Positions 1-9,400 of a DNA stretch of 50,693 bases are shown piece by piece (the first letter of the stretch is position 1; every line of letters starts with the position of its first letter). The stretch comes from Anaerolineales bacterium (GTDB taxonomy: Bacteria; Chloroflexota; Anaerolineae; Anaerolineales; UBA6668). The position numbers and the translations under genes are program-made. Where the stretch lies: the NCBI GenBank assembly GCA_020630175.1, contig JAHDBW010000010.1, forward strand, positions 1 to 50,693. Reading direction: 5' to 3'. The notes beneath the pieces are model-generated. The model did not search any database, was not told where the DNA came from, and saw nothing but the letters and a program-made list of their open reading frames with translations.

Positions 1-1288
1 CTTGGCGCAGGTATTTATCAAACAGTACTTTGTAGCGGCGGGCTAAGTACGTGTGCGTGTGAATGCCGTTGGTAATGCCCATAATTGGCACATCATTCAC
101 GTGGCGGTCAGGCCACATGTCTTTCCACATATCGCGGCTAATTTCGCCGTGCAGTTCACTCACACCGTTGCGAATGCTAGAGAAGCGCAGCGCAAACAAC
201 GTCATTGAAAAAACGTTGCCCCAAGAGACTTCTTCACGTGCTAAATCAATAAACGATTCGCGATTCAGACCCATCCGTTCCCAATAGTGCGGGAAGTATT
301 TGTCAATAATCCATTCTGGGAATTTTTCGTTCCCAGCTGGCACTGGGGTGTGCGTCGTGAAGACGGTTTCAGCTTTGACCAAGGCGCTGGCTTTTTCAAA
401 ATCATGCCCCGCATCCATATATTCAGCGATGCGTTCTAAGATCATGAAGGCAGAGTGGCCTTCATTCATGTGCCAAACGTTTGGCGCAATGCCAAGCTTG
501 CGTAACGCCCGCACGCCACCAATCCCCAGCACAATTTCCTGCGCAATGCGCACGTCTGAATTGCTAGCATACAGTTGATAGGTAAGCTCGCGGTCTTCTG
601 GCGCGTTTTCTGGCACGTTGGTGTCCAGCATATAGAGTGGCACGCGGCCAACGTCTAAACGCCAAACCTTTACAGCTACGCTGCGGCCCGGCAGTTCAAC
701 TTCAACCATCACTTCGTTGCCAGCTTCGTCTAAGGCTGGGCGCATCGGTTGTTGGCTGTAGTCTAGGTTGTCCCAGTATTCCATTTGCCAGCCGTCTTGC
801 GTAATGCGTTGGCGGAAGTAACCTTGTTGGTACACAAAGCTCACACCGACAAATGGCAAGCCCAAGTCAGACGCTTCTTTGATGTGATCGCCAGACAAAA
901 TGCCTAAGCCACCAGCATAAATTGGCAGGCTTTCATGCAGGCCAAATTCAGGTGAGAAATACGCAATAGTATCGCCCACGTGGTCTGGATGATTTTGGTG
1001 GAACCAAGAGGTGCCGAGTGAAGTCATGTAGCCATCAAAGCGGGCGACCACTTGTTCATACACGGCCATGTAGCGTTCATCACGCACAATGGCGTTGAAG
1101 GTACTGCGTGGCACCGCGTTTAGCATCTTGATTGGGTTGTGATTAACGTCTTCCCAAAGGCCAACATCTAAGCGGCGGAACAGCCAAGAGGCATCATTGT
1201 TCCAAGCCCACCAAATGTTGGAGGAAATATCATTTAGGCGCTCAAGCTGCTTTGGCAGGCTTGGCGTTGTTGCAGGAGTTGTAGACAT
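1..1288 (-). CDS. glgP: alpha-glucan (glycogen) phosphorylase, N-terminal part
   Basis: The gene runs off the left edge, so only about the first 429 residues are visible. The product should release glucose-1-phosphate from glycogen or maltodextrin using pyridoxal phosphate. Visible blocks are typical of the short bacterial alpha-glucan phosphorylase branch: ISSNIWWAWNNDA near the N-terminus, AYFSPEFGLHESLPIYAGGL, GDHIKEASDLGLP, VWHMNEGHSAFM and the H-T-H segment around FTTHTPVPAGNE. The start ATG (1286-1288) is followed by a Thr/Pro-rich stretch before the conserved block. The catalytic C-terminal half and the PLP lysine lie outside the window. An inverted repeat sits about 30 nt upstream of the start. 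Confidence 0.93.
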   Translation of the reverse strand, partial: MSTTPATTPSLPKQLERLNDISSNIWWAWNNDASWLFRRLDVGLWEDVNHNPIKMLNAVPRSTFNAIVRDERYMAVYEQVVARFDGYMTSLGTSWFHQNHPDHVGDTIAYFSPEFGLHESLPIYAGGLGILSGDHIKEASDLGLPFVGVSFVYQQGYFRQRITQDGWQMEYWDNLDYSQQPMRPALDEAGNEVMVEVELPGRSVAVKVWRLDVGRVPLYMLDTNVPENAPEDRELTYQLYASNSDVRIAQEIVLGIGGVRALRKLGIAPNVWHMNEGHSAFMILERIAEYMDAGHDFEKASALVKAETVFTTHTPVPAGNEKFPEWIIDKYFPHYWERMGLNRESFIDLAREEVSWGNVFSMTLFALRFSSIRNGVSELHGEISRDMWKDMWPDRHVNDVPIMGITNGIHTHTYLARRYKVLFDKYLRQ

Positions 1289-1610
1289 AACGAAAGTTTT
1301 TTTAGATGAGAAAACAAAACGTGAAGCGTAATCAATTATTGACAGCACTTCACGTTTCATAACGGTTTATTTTATTTTTTTCATGTTACCACGGGGAAAA
1401 ACAGGCTTTCGGCAGGTCGCACACCTTAGCACGGTGGATTCTTGGGTGTTTTGATGGGAGTTTTGCGACTTCCAAAAATCAGGGAGTTGAAATCAAGACT
1501 TTTGTTGCGCAATCTCGCTCACCGATGACTTCTCAGGGGGTAAGTATAAACAGCCAATCACCGCTACCCTTTTGGGCGCTGCCTATAGCGACCCAAAGAC
1601 TAACCGCTGA
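1289..1610. other. intergenic region upstream of glgP
   Basis: This 322-nt stretch has no convincing gene. It contains a T/A-rich leader next to the glgP start and the inverted repeat at 1317-1357. The remainder, up to the DinB-like gene end at 1611, shows nothing I can assign; it must hold the glgP promoter on the minus strand. Confidence 0.6.
1317..1357. repeat. 10-bp inverted repeat upstream of glgP
   Basis: aaacgtgaag (1317-1326) is matched perfectly by cttcacgttt (1348-1357), separated by 21 nt. It ends 29 nt upstream of the glgP start codon. There is no T-run typical of a terminator, so a two-half-site operator or a leader hairpin is more plausible. The function is inferred from position only. 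Confidence 0.55.
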
Positions 1611-2078
1611 TTACTTCACAAAATCGCGCAGCGCCATAATCGTGCCCAAGTGCAGCCCTTCATGAAAAGAATTGAAAGAAACACCCTGCATCAATGTTGT
1701 AAGCTCTGCACCAGCGGCGGTTGTCATGCCGCTATAGTCAACGGAGTCAAACACGCCTGCGCTGTAGTCGGCTTGCATCGCTTTGCTGGTGGCCTTGAGC
1801 GATTGTTTCAGGGCATCAATATCAGGTTGCTCTGTCCAGTCTGCCGGAGATGTACCGGGGCGATACATGCCGCTCATCCCCGGTAGCAAGCCATCTAAGC
1901 GAATGCCACACGGGCGATAAATGAGCCCCATTTGCGCCACAATGACATGCCCAACGTTCCAAGCAATATTGTTTTCAAAGCCATCAGGAATCGCAAGCCA
2001 TTGTTCTGGCGTCAGGCGATTAACGGTGCGCATGATGTACACGCGAATTGTGCTGTGGGTGATAAATAAATCTTGCAT
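1611..2078 (-). CDS. DinB-family (DinB_2-like) protein
   Basis: A 155-residue protein with the four-helix DinB/YfiT layout. Likely metal-ligand histidines are seen in WNVGHVIVAQ near residue 44 and in the C-terminal SFHEGLHLGTI segment. Members of this superfamily are metal-binding proteins, some of them thiol-dependent transferases or hydrolases; most are uncharacterised, so no reaction is assigned. The gene begins 28 nt after the stop of the response regulator on the same strand, so the two are probably co-transcribed. Confidence 0.8.
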   Translation of the reverse strand: MQDLFITHSTIRVYIMRTVNRLTPEQWLAIPDGFENNIAWNVGHVIVAQMGLIYRPCGIRLDGLLPGMSGMYRPGTSPADWTEQPDIDALKQSLKATSKAMQADYSAGVFDSVDYSGMTTAAGAELTTLMQGVSFNSFHEGLHLGTIMALRDFVK

Positions 2079-2106
2079 CTAGAAAATCCTAATTAAGTCG
2101 GCGCGC

Positions 2107-2739
2107 TTATTCCAGCGGCACAAGCCCCTGTTTCAGCGCATAAATCGCCGCTTGAGTGCGGTCCGTAAGTTGGAGCTTGCCAAGAATATTACTGACATGC
2201 GTCTTGACCGTTTTCTCGCTCAATACAAGCGCAGCGGCGATGGTTTTATTGTCATTACCGGCGGCAATTTGCTTGAGCACATCTAGCTCACGTGGGGTCA
2301 GCGCATCGGGCGAAGGGCGGCTGCCAGCAATGTCGCTCATCAAGCGTTGCGCAATGCGCGGGTTGAGGCGCGCTTCGCCTTGGGCGGCTGCTCTAATCGC
2401 GTCTAGCACGTCATCTGGCGTGGCGCTTTTTAGTAAATAGCTTAGCGCCCCGGCCTTGATTGCCGGAAACACCATCGCGTCTTGGTGATGGCTCGTCAGC
2501 ACCACAATTTGGGGCGCATTGGCCTGCGCGCGAATTTCACGCGTGGCTTCAATGCCATTCTTGACGGGCATATTGAGGTCCATCAAAATCACGGCTGGCG
2601 TGTGCGTGGTGACCATATCAATGGCGGCCTGCCCGTCACTGGCAATGCCAACCACTTCAATATCTGGCTGCACTTCAAGCAACATTTGCATGCCTTGTTG
2701 CACAATAGGATGATCATCAGCAATTAAAACGCGTATCAT
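2107..2739 (-). CDS. NarL/FixJ-family response regulator (receiver + LuxR HTH)
   Basis: This 210-residue protein has a receiver domain with acidic pair D8/D9, phospho-acceptor D54 (ILMDLNMP) and the conserved Lys in YLLKSA. A LuxR-type helix-turn-helix follows (LTPRELDVLKQIAAG, then SEKTVKTHVSNIL). It should bind DNA when phosphorylated by a HisKA_3-type kinase. No kinase is adjacent. The nearest candidate in the window is the HisKA_3 kinase at 48147-49580, some 45 kb away. It is divergent from the ACT-domain operon across a short gap that must contain both promoters, so it could regulate that operon or itself. Confidence 0.93.
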   Translation of the reverse strand: MIRVLIADDHPIVQQGMQMLLEVQPDIEVVGIASDGQAAIDMVTTHTPAVILMDLNMPVKNGIEATREIRAQANAPQIVVLTSHHQDAMVFPAIKAGALSYLLKSATPDDVLDAIRAAAQGEARLNPRIAQRLMSDIAGSRPSPDALTPRELDVLKQIAAGNDNKTIAAALVLSEKTVKTHVSNILGKLQLTDRTQAAIYALKQGLVPLE

Positions 2740-2823
2740 AAAAAACTTAGTTGGGTGAACAAACGGTCAGCGTGGAATAAAAATCGCACGCAGTATAGGA
2801 AACACTGTAACATTGTAAAAGAT

Positions 2824-3213
2824 ATGGACACAATTTTAACTTTACAAACTCTGCCCGCCACCTACACAATCCACCGGCTAACACCAGACAGTCAACTGCC
2901 GTTAGCCGCACTAACCGGTAGCTTTTACAGCCTGACCCAAACGCAAGATGAAATTTCACTGGTCTGTGAAAGCACAATCAACGTTGTGTCACAAAAAGCT
3001 GACCCCAACTGGCGCGCGCTAAAGGTGCTTGGCCCGTTAGACTTCAGCCTAGTTGGGATTTTAGCTGGATTAGCACAAACGCTGGCCGCGGCAAATATCA
3101 GCATCTTTGCGATTTCTACCTATGATACGGACTATCTGCTGCTCAATGCTGCTAAGCTAGCGGCGGCGCAAGCCGTATTGCGTGACGCAGGCTATACCGT
3201 TTTAGCAACCTAA
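2824..3213 (+). CDS. ACT-domain protein (CASTOR/ACT_7-like)
   Basis: A small protein (about 129 residues) with a two-ACT-like layout. The signature block WRALKVLGPLDFSLVG, then ISIFAISTYDTDYLLL, matches the ACT_7 family found in stand-alone amino-acid-binding ACT proteins. I chose the ATG at 2824 because the family begins just before a first beta strand like TYTIHRL. A GTG at 2755 would add 23 residues of poor quality that overlap the divergent promoter region. It is the first gene of a tight operon with the next three genes (2-6 nt gaps). Ligand and regulatory partner are unknown. Confidence 0.8.
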   Translation: MDTILTLQTLPATYTIHRLTPDSQLPLAALTGSFYSLTQTQDEISLVCESTINVVSQKADPNWRALKVLGPLDFSLVGILAGLAQTLAAANISIFAISTYDTDYLLLNAAKLAAAQAVLRDAGYTVLAT

Positions 3214-3215
3214 GA

Positions 3216-4157
3216 ATGCTAACCCGCTTACTGCGCGGCAGCCTAATTGCGGCTGCATTTCTACTTACAATCGGCTCGCTATCACATCTATTACGGACGC
3301 TGTGGTGGGGCTTTTTCCTAGGCGAGCATTTACGCATCCAGTTGTTTTTCGCCGCCTTACTGCTGCTAATTGTTGCCGCTATTTTGCAACGCAAACTGGC
3401 TTGGCTATTGCTTATTCCGCTGGCGATCAATGCCTACTACTTAGCACCTTATGTCAACCGCGCCTTTGGCGCAAACACGGGGGCAGCCACGCTCAGCATC
3501 ACCCACCTAAGCATTGATAAAGATAAGGTCGATGCGCTTACGTATTTAGATGCCCGCGCAGACGATGTGCTCTTTGTCCAAGAAGTCACGCCCGCTGTCG
3601 TCCCCGCGCTTGAGGCGCTGACCAATTACACCCTTGTGGATATGCAGCCGCTAGACAACACGCACGGGTCGGCCATGCTAATCCATAATGACTGGAACGG
3701 CACGGTTACGCACACCGAATTTGTTAACTTGCCCGCAGACAATCCCCGCCCGTTACTCATCGCAGATATTACAGTTGACCAGCAACCGCTCACACTAATG
3801 AGCTTACATGTGATTCGTCCGGGCATCGATCCGTGGCGCAATACGTATATGCACACCGAGTTGACCGCCGTTGCCGATTGGGCTGCATCTCAGCCCGACC
3901 CACTGATTTTGATTGGTGACTTCAACAGCACGCCTTGGAGCACGGCGCTTGCCCCTCTAAGAGACGCAGGTCTAACCGCCGGACTGAACGGTCAGGGGTT
4001 ACATAACTCTTGGCACGCCAGCTTACCGTGGGTATTACGCGTACCGATTGACCAAAGCATGCAGTCAGCCGAGATTGAAGTGCTTTCCATTGAAAACGGC
4101 CCCGCACTTGGCTCTGACCATTTACCGCTGCACGCATCCTACAAATTACAACCGTAG
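3216..4157 (+). CDS. membrane-anchored endonuclease/exonuclease/phosphatase-family protein
   Basis: A protein of 313 residues. The first about 90 residues contain three hydrophobic segments (LIAAAFLLTIGSL, LFFAALLLLIVAAIL, LAWLLLIPLAINAYYLA), followed by an EEP fold domain. The catalytic signatures are visible: VQEVTP (metal-binding Glu), LIGDFNSTPWS and GSDHLPLHA near the C-terminus. The layout resembles YafD-like membrane EEP proteins. The active domain should lie outside the cytoplasm or at the membrane face. The substrate is not predictable; phosphodiesters are typical. It starts 2 nt after the ACT gene. Confidence 0.88.
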   Translation: MLTRLLRGSLIAAAFLLTIGSLSHLLRTLWWGFFLGEHLRIQLFFAALLLLIVAAILQRKLAWLLLIPLAINAYYLAPYVNRAFGANTGAATLSITHLSIDKDKVDALTYLDARADDVLFVQEVTPAVVPALEALTNYTLVDMQPLDNTHGSAMLIHNDWNGTVTHTEFVNLPADNPRPLLIADITVDQQPLTLMSLHVIRPGIDPWRNTYMHTELTAVADWAASQPDPLILIGDFNSTPWSTALAPLRDAGLTAGLNGQGLHNSWHASLPWVLRVPIDQSMQSAEIEVLSIENGPALGSDHLPLHASYKLQP

Positions 4158-4163
4158 CCCGTT

Positions 4164-5240
4164 ATGTTTATTATTGATGCTCATCAGGATATCGCCTGGA
4201 ATGTGCGGCAGTTTGGCCGTGACTATCGTGGCTCAGCGCTAGCCATTCGCTTACAAGAGGCCGGTGGCCCCAATGTGCACCGTAACGGCTACGCATCGTT
4301 AGGGATGGCCGAGTGGGTTGCCGGACAAGTCGGCATTATTTTTGCCACGCTGTTTGTTGTGCCAGACCATCGCAAAGACAGTTGGGACACCGAGGTCTAC
4401 GCCGATTCTGAGCAAGCCCACACCTTGGCGCGTGCCCAGATCGATGTCTATCGGCGCATGGAAGATGAGCTAGAGAATGTGCGCATTATCCGCACGCGGC
4501 AAGATCTAGAAACCGTCGTGGCCTCACAGGCCAACCCTGACCTGCTAAAACGTGAACTGGGGCTTGTGATCCTAATGGAAGGTGCCGACCCGATCCGTGA
4601 ACCCAAAGCGGTCGAGTTTTGGCGTGAACAAGGTGTCCGCATCATTGGGCCAGCTTGGGCCCGCACCCGCTATACAGGCGGCACGGGCGAACCCGGCGGC
4701 CTGACTGCGGATGGCTTAGAGCTGTTAGCCGTCATGGCCGATCAGCGCATGATTCTAGACGTGAGCCATATGACCGACACCGGCATTTTTGAGGCGTGCG
4801 ATTTATATCCGGGCACCATCGTTGCCACGCACGCCAATCCACGCCGCCTGTGCACGCTTGCCACGCCAGAACGCCTGCTTACCGATGAGCACATTGTGCG
4901 CTTGGCAGAACGCGACGCCGTGATTGGCGTTGTGCCTTACAACAAATTTCTCAAAACAGGCTGGGTCAAGGCCGATGGGAAACGCGCCGTTTCGATTGCT
5001 AAGGTGGCCGCTGCCGCAGACCATATCGCCCAATTGGTTGGCAATTCTAATCACTTTGGCATTGGCTCTGATTTTGATGGTGGCTTTGGCGCCGACTCTA
5101 TTCCACATGAAATGGATAGCGTTGCCGATCTGCATTTGATTGGGCAGCACTTGCAACAGATGGGGTATGATGACGCCGCCGTTGAGAAATTCAACGCGGG
5201 GAATTGGCTCCGAATTTTACGTAAAGCATTCCAAGACTAA
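4164..5240 (+). CDS. M19 family membrane-type dipeptidase
   Basis: A protein of 358 residues that belongs to the renal dipeptidase (peptidase M19) family of binuclear zinc hydrolases. The start HxD motif (DAHQDIAWN, H7/D9), the bridging Glu in LILMEGADPI (written LVILMEGADPI), DVSHM, ATHANPR and the SDFDGG segment are all present and in family order. The family cleaves dipeptides, including some with D-residues, and can act on beta-lactam-like substrates. There is no signal peptide, so it is probably cytoplasmic. It sits 6 nt after the EEP gene and 5 nt before a membrane protein gene. Confidence 0.93.
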   Translation: MFIIDAHQDIAWNVRQFGRDYRGSALAIRLQEAGGPNVHRNGYASLGMAEWVAGQVGIIFATLFVVPDHRKDSWDTEVYADSEQAHTLARAQIDVYRRMEDELENVRIIRTRQDLETVVASQANPDLLKRELGLVILMEGADPIREPKAVEFWREQGVRIIGPAWARTRYTGGTGEPGGLTADGLELLAVMADQRMILDVSHMTDTGIFEACDLYPGTIVATHANPRRLCTLATPERLLTDEHIVRLAERDAVIGVVPYNKFLKTGWVKADGKRAVSIAKVAAAADHIAQLVGNSNHFGIGSDFDGGFGADSIPHEMDSVADLHLIGQHLQQMGYDDAAVEKFNAGNWLRILRKAFQD

Positions 5241-5245
5241 TCGCT

Positions 5246-5749
5246 ATGACTATTCCTACTCTGCCTTATAAACGTCCCTTTTCACGCAAAAAAGCGCTGC
5301 AACGCGGGGGGCTTACGACCCTTATTATTGGCGTGCTTGCCACTGTGCTAGGTACCTTTCCGCAACTGGTTGGCATGGATGAAACGCCCGGTGTAGGCCT
5401 CGCGCAATTGATTATTATTTTATTTGGCTTGGCGCTGTTTACGTTTGGGGGGTACCTTGTTGCCTTTTCAGCCCGGCGACGGCGCAAACATAACCGCCTC
5501 CGTGAAGATATCGGGTTGCGCCTGATGGCAACGGGCTATGTGATTTGTGCAGTCTCAGCCCTAGCCGATGTGCTAGGCATTGGCACGCACAATTTACCGA
5601 TTGTATTTCCTTATTTTGGGCCGTTCCAACTCGCAGGTATGGGCATAGGTATGCTGACCATTGTGGTTGGGATGATTTTGTATTCACAAATTGCTAGCCC
5701 CAAAAATGTCTTCACCGGCAACCTGCCAGATCTAGAAGATATCCCCTAA
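5246..5749 (+). CDS. small membrane protein of unknown function
   Basis: A 167-residue protein with about four hydrophobic segments: LTTLIIGVLATVLGTF, LAQLIIILFGLALFTFGGYLVAF, LMATGYVICAVSALADVLGI and LAGMGIGMLTIVVGMILYS. A basic loop (SARRRRKHNR) follows the second segment. I do not recognise the family. It is the last gene of the operon. Its stop (5747-5749) interlocks with the stop of the convergent ferredoxin-like gene (5746-5748). Confidence 0.75.
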   Translation: MTIPTLPYKRPFSRKKALQRGGLTTLIIGVLATVLGTFPQLVGMDETPGVGLAQLIIILFGLALFTFGGYLVAFSARRRRKHNRLREDIGLRLMATGYVICAVSALADVLGIGTHNLPIVFPYFGPFQLAGMGIGMLTIVVGMILYSQIASPKNVFTGNLPDLEDIP

Positions 5750-6444
5750 CTACGCTGCGAAAGATGCCACTGCTTGAGGCGGTCAAACCCTTGGGTGTAG
5801 TGATATTGAATCTGCGGTAGCGTATATTGTTCCCCAACTGGGCACGCCATGCGGGCCAAACAACGGTCTGCACACGTTGCGCCTGGCGCAATGCGATGGT
5901 CTAAACAGGCCGTCAATTGGATTGGCGCGTCTGCCGTAATGGCCTGCGGAGGGCAAGCCGCTAAGCACGGCTTCTCCACACAAGACTCGCACGGTGAAGG
6001 CCGCGCATCACGCGGCGTAACTGGCAGCGCCACGCTCGTCAAAAACGCCGTCCGATAGGCGACCCACAACCCAAACTCCGGATGAATTGCCACGCCCATC
6101 GGCGATGGGTGATGCCAACCGGCAAACGTCCCTAATTGCTGTAACGGAATCAAATACTCTGCTGTGGGATAGAGCAGTAAAGCGGTGTCATCTTGCAGAT
6201 GTTGCGCAATGTATGTCTGCGTAACCTTACGACTGTAGTCATCAACCGGATGCGCGCTTTGCGGCCAATTGGCTTCCAAATGCGGCCACAAAGACTGTCC
6301 TACATTTGCCGTCAGCACAAGCCGTTGATAGTTGGCTAGCGGCACCTTTTGCATCAATACTTGAATGTTGGCCGGTAACGCCGCAACGTCAAGGACTGCC
6401 ACCAGCGGAAAGCCATGCTCAGAAAAGTAAGTGTGGATAGACAT
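5746..6444 (-). CDS. ferredoxin-like 4Fe-4S protein (QueG-like cluster region)
   Basis: A protein of 232 residues. Its C-terminal half has a cysteine set C152, C155, C160, C164 (CESCVEKPCLAAC), C180 and then C191, C195, C201 (CADRCLARMAC), fitting two 4Fe-4S clusters. The spacing is reminiscent of the cluster region of epoxyqueuosine reductase, but the cobalamin-binding part of QueG is not evident. The N-terminal 140 residues are an alpha/beta region without a clear motif. An electron-transfer role is inferred. It begins 38 nt after the end of the macroglobulin gene on the same strand and may be read through from it. Confidence 0.78.
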   Translation of the reverse strand: MSIHTYFSEHGFPLVAVLDVAALPANIQVLMQKVPLANYQRLVLTANVGQSLWPHLEANWPQSAHPVDDYSRKVTQTYIAQHLQDDTALLLYPTAEYLIPLQQLGTFAGWHHPSPMGVAIHPEFGLWVAYRTAFLTSVALPVTPRDARPSPCESCVEKPCLAACPPQAITADAPIQLTACLDHRIAPGATCADRCLARMACPVGEQYTLPQIQYHYTQGFDRLKQWHLSQRS

Positions 6445-6482
6445 ATGTTGATTATCACGAGCAGGCTGACGGCTGTCAATTC

Positions 6483-9400
6483 TTAGCGGCTAGCATCAAT
6501 CGCAAACAACATGCCAGCGCCGCGCCCATACACATCAGGCCGATATTCTTCTTTTGCTAATGGTGGCAGCACGTTATACGTTCCTGGTTGACGCAGATAC
6601 AACTCATAACTTAGTTCATAGGTGCCCGCTGGGAGCCAGGTAGCATAAAAGCTAAGCCCTTCAGGCCGGATGTTGTGATCAAAGTAATAGAGATTGTCTG
6701 GCCACCAGTAATGCCTTCCTGAACGTCTGCCTTGTGACCGATGCAGACCGATGATGTCCGCACCAGCAGGAATCCAGTCATCCACGGTGACATAGCCCAT
6801 TCGGCGCGGCACATTGATGGTAAGCGTTGCCAAAACGCGCTGCCCTTGTTGTCCACTCGTTAGGATGGGGCAGTCTGTTCCGGCGCAGTCTGCGCTTAAT
6901 GCGCGGTACTCACGCGAGATTTGTATGCCATGATCACGCGGGGCTAAAGACTCGACTGGCTGAAAGATCTCTAAAAAGGCAGTGTAAAACAAAGCCCCCG
7001 GCCCATCAGTTTTTGAAATCGCTAGCCGATTTGCTTGCATTGGCATGAGTTCAACGGCGGGGAGCGTTATTGCTTGTGGGTCTTGCACCGTTGGCGTCAC
7101 TGTATCTGCCAGTATCACAGCATTGTTTAAAGACACCTCATAGTCAAACTGAGGCGTTGCCGCACCAGAAACATGTACCCATTCATAAATTGCCAATAGC
7201 GCCCAAGCCGTGGCATGTGTAGACCCCCAATCACCATCTGGCAATCGGTTTTGTAGCAACGCCCGTACGCCTTGTGAAATAAGCGGGTTGTCTGGATCGT
7301 TACGCATTAGTGCAATTAGTACAGCGGCTGATGTGCGGTTGGCATTGCCCCAGTAACTCTCTGCACTAGACCACATCACGCCGGTTGCTGTAAGGTCTGC
7401 TTGTGCCACTAATTCCGCAACCAATTGGGTTTCAGCCAACGTTAGCTCGGGTGGCGCATGGAGCAATAACAGCGCCATCGCAAATGCAGAAAGATCTTCT
7501 GGCTGCTCAAGTAATTTCGCGGTGTAACGCTCAACATCCCACCCATACAGGTGCCCTACATGGACATATAGCGCCAGCCTTTCTTTGTGATGTTGAAATA
7601 AATCATCCAATCTTGCAGTTTGATACTGTGCCTCTTCAGTGCCCCATTTTTGGGCCCGTTCAACAGCCAGTTGCATATCGTTTGCATCCACTACGCCAGC
7701 TTGCTCTAACTCCTTTAAGGCTAAGAGTGCGTATAGCGTAATGTAGAAATTGGGGTCACGGCTATTGCGTGTCCAGCCCCATCCACCTTGGTCGTGTTGC
7801 GCAGTTAACAATGCCTGTACATCTAAGTCAATTTGGTCGCGCAGAGCAGGAGTCTCGCGGTCGGTGGCGATCTGCTGCGCATTGATATATAGACGGCTAA
7901 TTAGGCGTTCATTATTTTCATAGTCAATTGGCGCAAAGGCTGGTGCCGCCAAATTAATAACGTCTGGCAAGCCTGCACTAGTCGTGATTGCTAATTCACT
8001 GTCTTGCACAACCATTTGTTGCGGGATAGCAAGCAATTCGGTTTTGGTTCCAGCAACACTCAACATCCCGCTTGTGCCTACGATGTCAGGTGCACTATAG
8101 CGATAAACAGGCAATTGTTGATTGGGTCCACGCCCTACAGGTGGCTTGCTGGCATCAGCATAGGCGCCATCAACGCTTTCCACGCGAAAGGTAAGGTCAA
8201 CCCAATCCGTGGCTTCAACAGTTACAGGCCACGCTACAGTTGCTTGTGCGCCAGCAGCTAGCGTTAGTGGTTGCGTTTGCACTGAGTCTGGCCTGATGCC
8301 AGTGCCAAGCATAGAGACCAGCACATCTAATGATTCGGTCGTATTATTCGCGACCAAAGCACTCAAGAGCACCTGATCATCAACAACTAAAAATTGCGGC
8401 GTGTTCGGCCGAATCAACAGCGGTAGTTGCACAATGAGTTGGCTATTGCCTGCACCAACTTGCGTATCTTTAGTGATGCCGCGCGCATCCATTTGCCATG
8501 TTGTCAGGTTATCTGGCAGGCTGACTTCAACTTGTGCTTGCCCGTTTTCATCAGTTTGAACAAACGCGTTCCAATAAGCCGTATCTTCAAACTCTGTGCG
8601 TACTGTTGCGGCAGACGCTAAGCCATCCCCACCGCCACCGCCGCCGCCTCTACCGCCGGGGTAAGCACATTGATATACAGAAGGGCTTGGAATTTTGCCA
8701 TCTACTTCGTAGTTAAGGTTTGACTGGGTAGAAACAACATGCGGTTGTGGGCTATAAAAATTCTCTAGCAACGACGGAGCGCTATACCCATTGCTGTCTG
8801 CCAATTGCAACAATGCCAGATCTACCAAAGACAACGATAATTCTGCTGCGGTTGGGTTACCGTCTGGATCGGTTACATTGACCGTGTAACGGACATCATC
8901 ACCGGGCTGCGCCAATGCAGTGTTTGCAGATACGGCAACGTTTAGCAGTTTGTGGTCGGTATCAACGGTTAGTTCAGCTGTGCCCAATGCATGCTGTAAA
9001 TTGCGTTCGTCTGCATCTACGCCTGCCACTAGCACTGCGTTTACATAAACATTTGGGGCGTAGTCAGCTTCAATTGGCAACGTGTAAAGCACGCCTGCTG
9101 CTGGCACTGTGATCAACTCAGTATGATGGATACTGCCGCGTTCTACGCTAATTAGCGCCTGTGCTGGCTCTGTAAACGGCGAGGTGATAAAAATTTCAGC
9201 CACATCGCCCGGTGTATACAGGTCTTGATTTGGCGTTAACTCAGCTTTAGTCGTGCTGCCGTTGAACCAGTTCCCAAATTTCGCATTGTAGGCATAGAGC
9301 GTTTGGGATGCTGATGCAATATGCCCTTGCGTGTCTGTTATGGTGGCGCGGAACCGATAGCGACCGGGCGCCGGAAAGGTGTAGGGTAAGGTCGCTTTAC

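Noticed and set aside
8618-8664. Gly-codon repeat in the macroglobulin gene as a possible repeat element
   Set aside because: It is an in-frame Gly-rich stretch typical of bait-like linkers, not a mobile or regulatory repeat.
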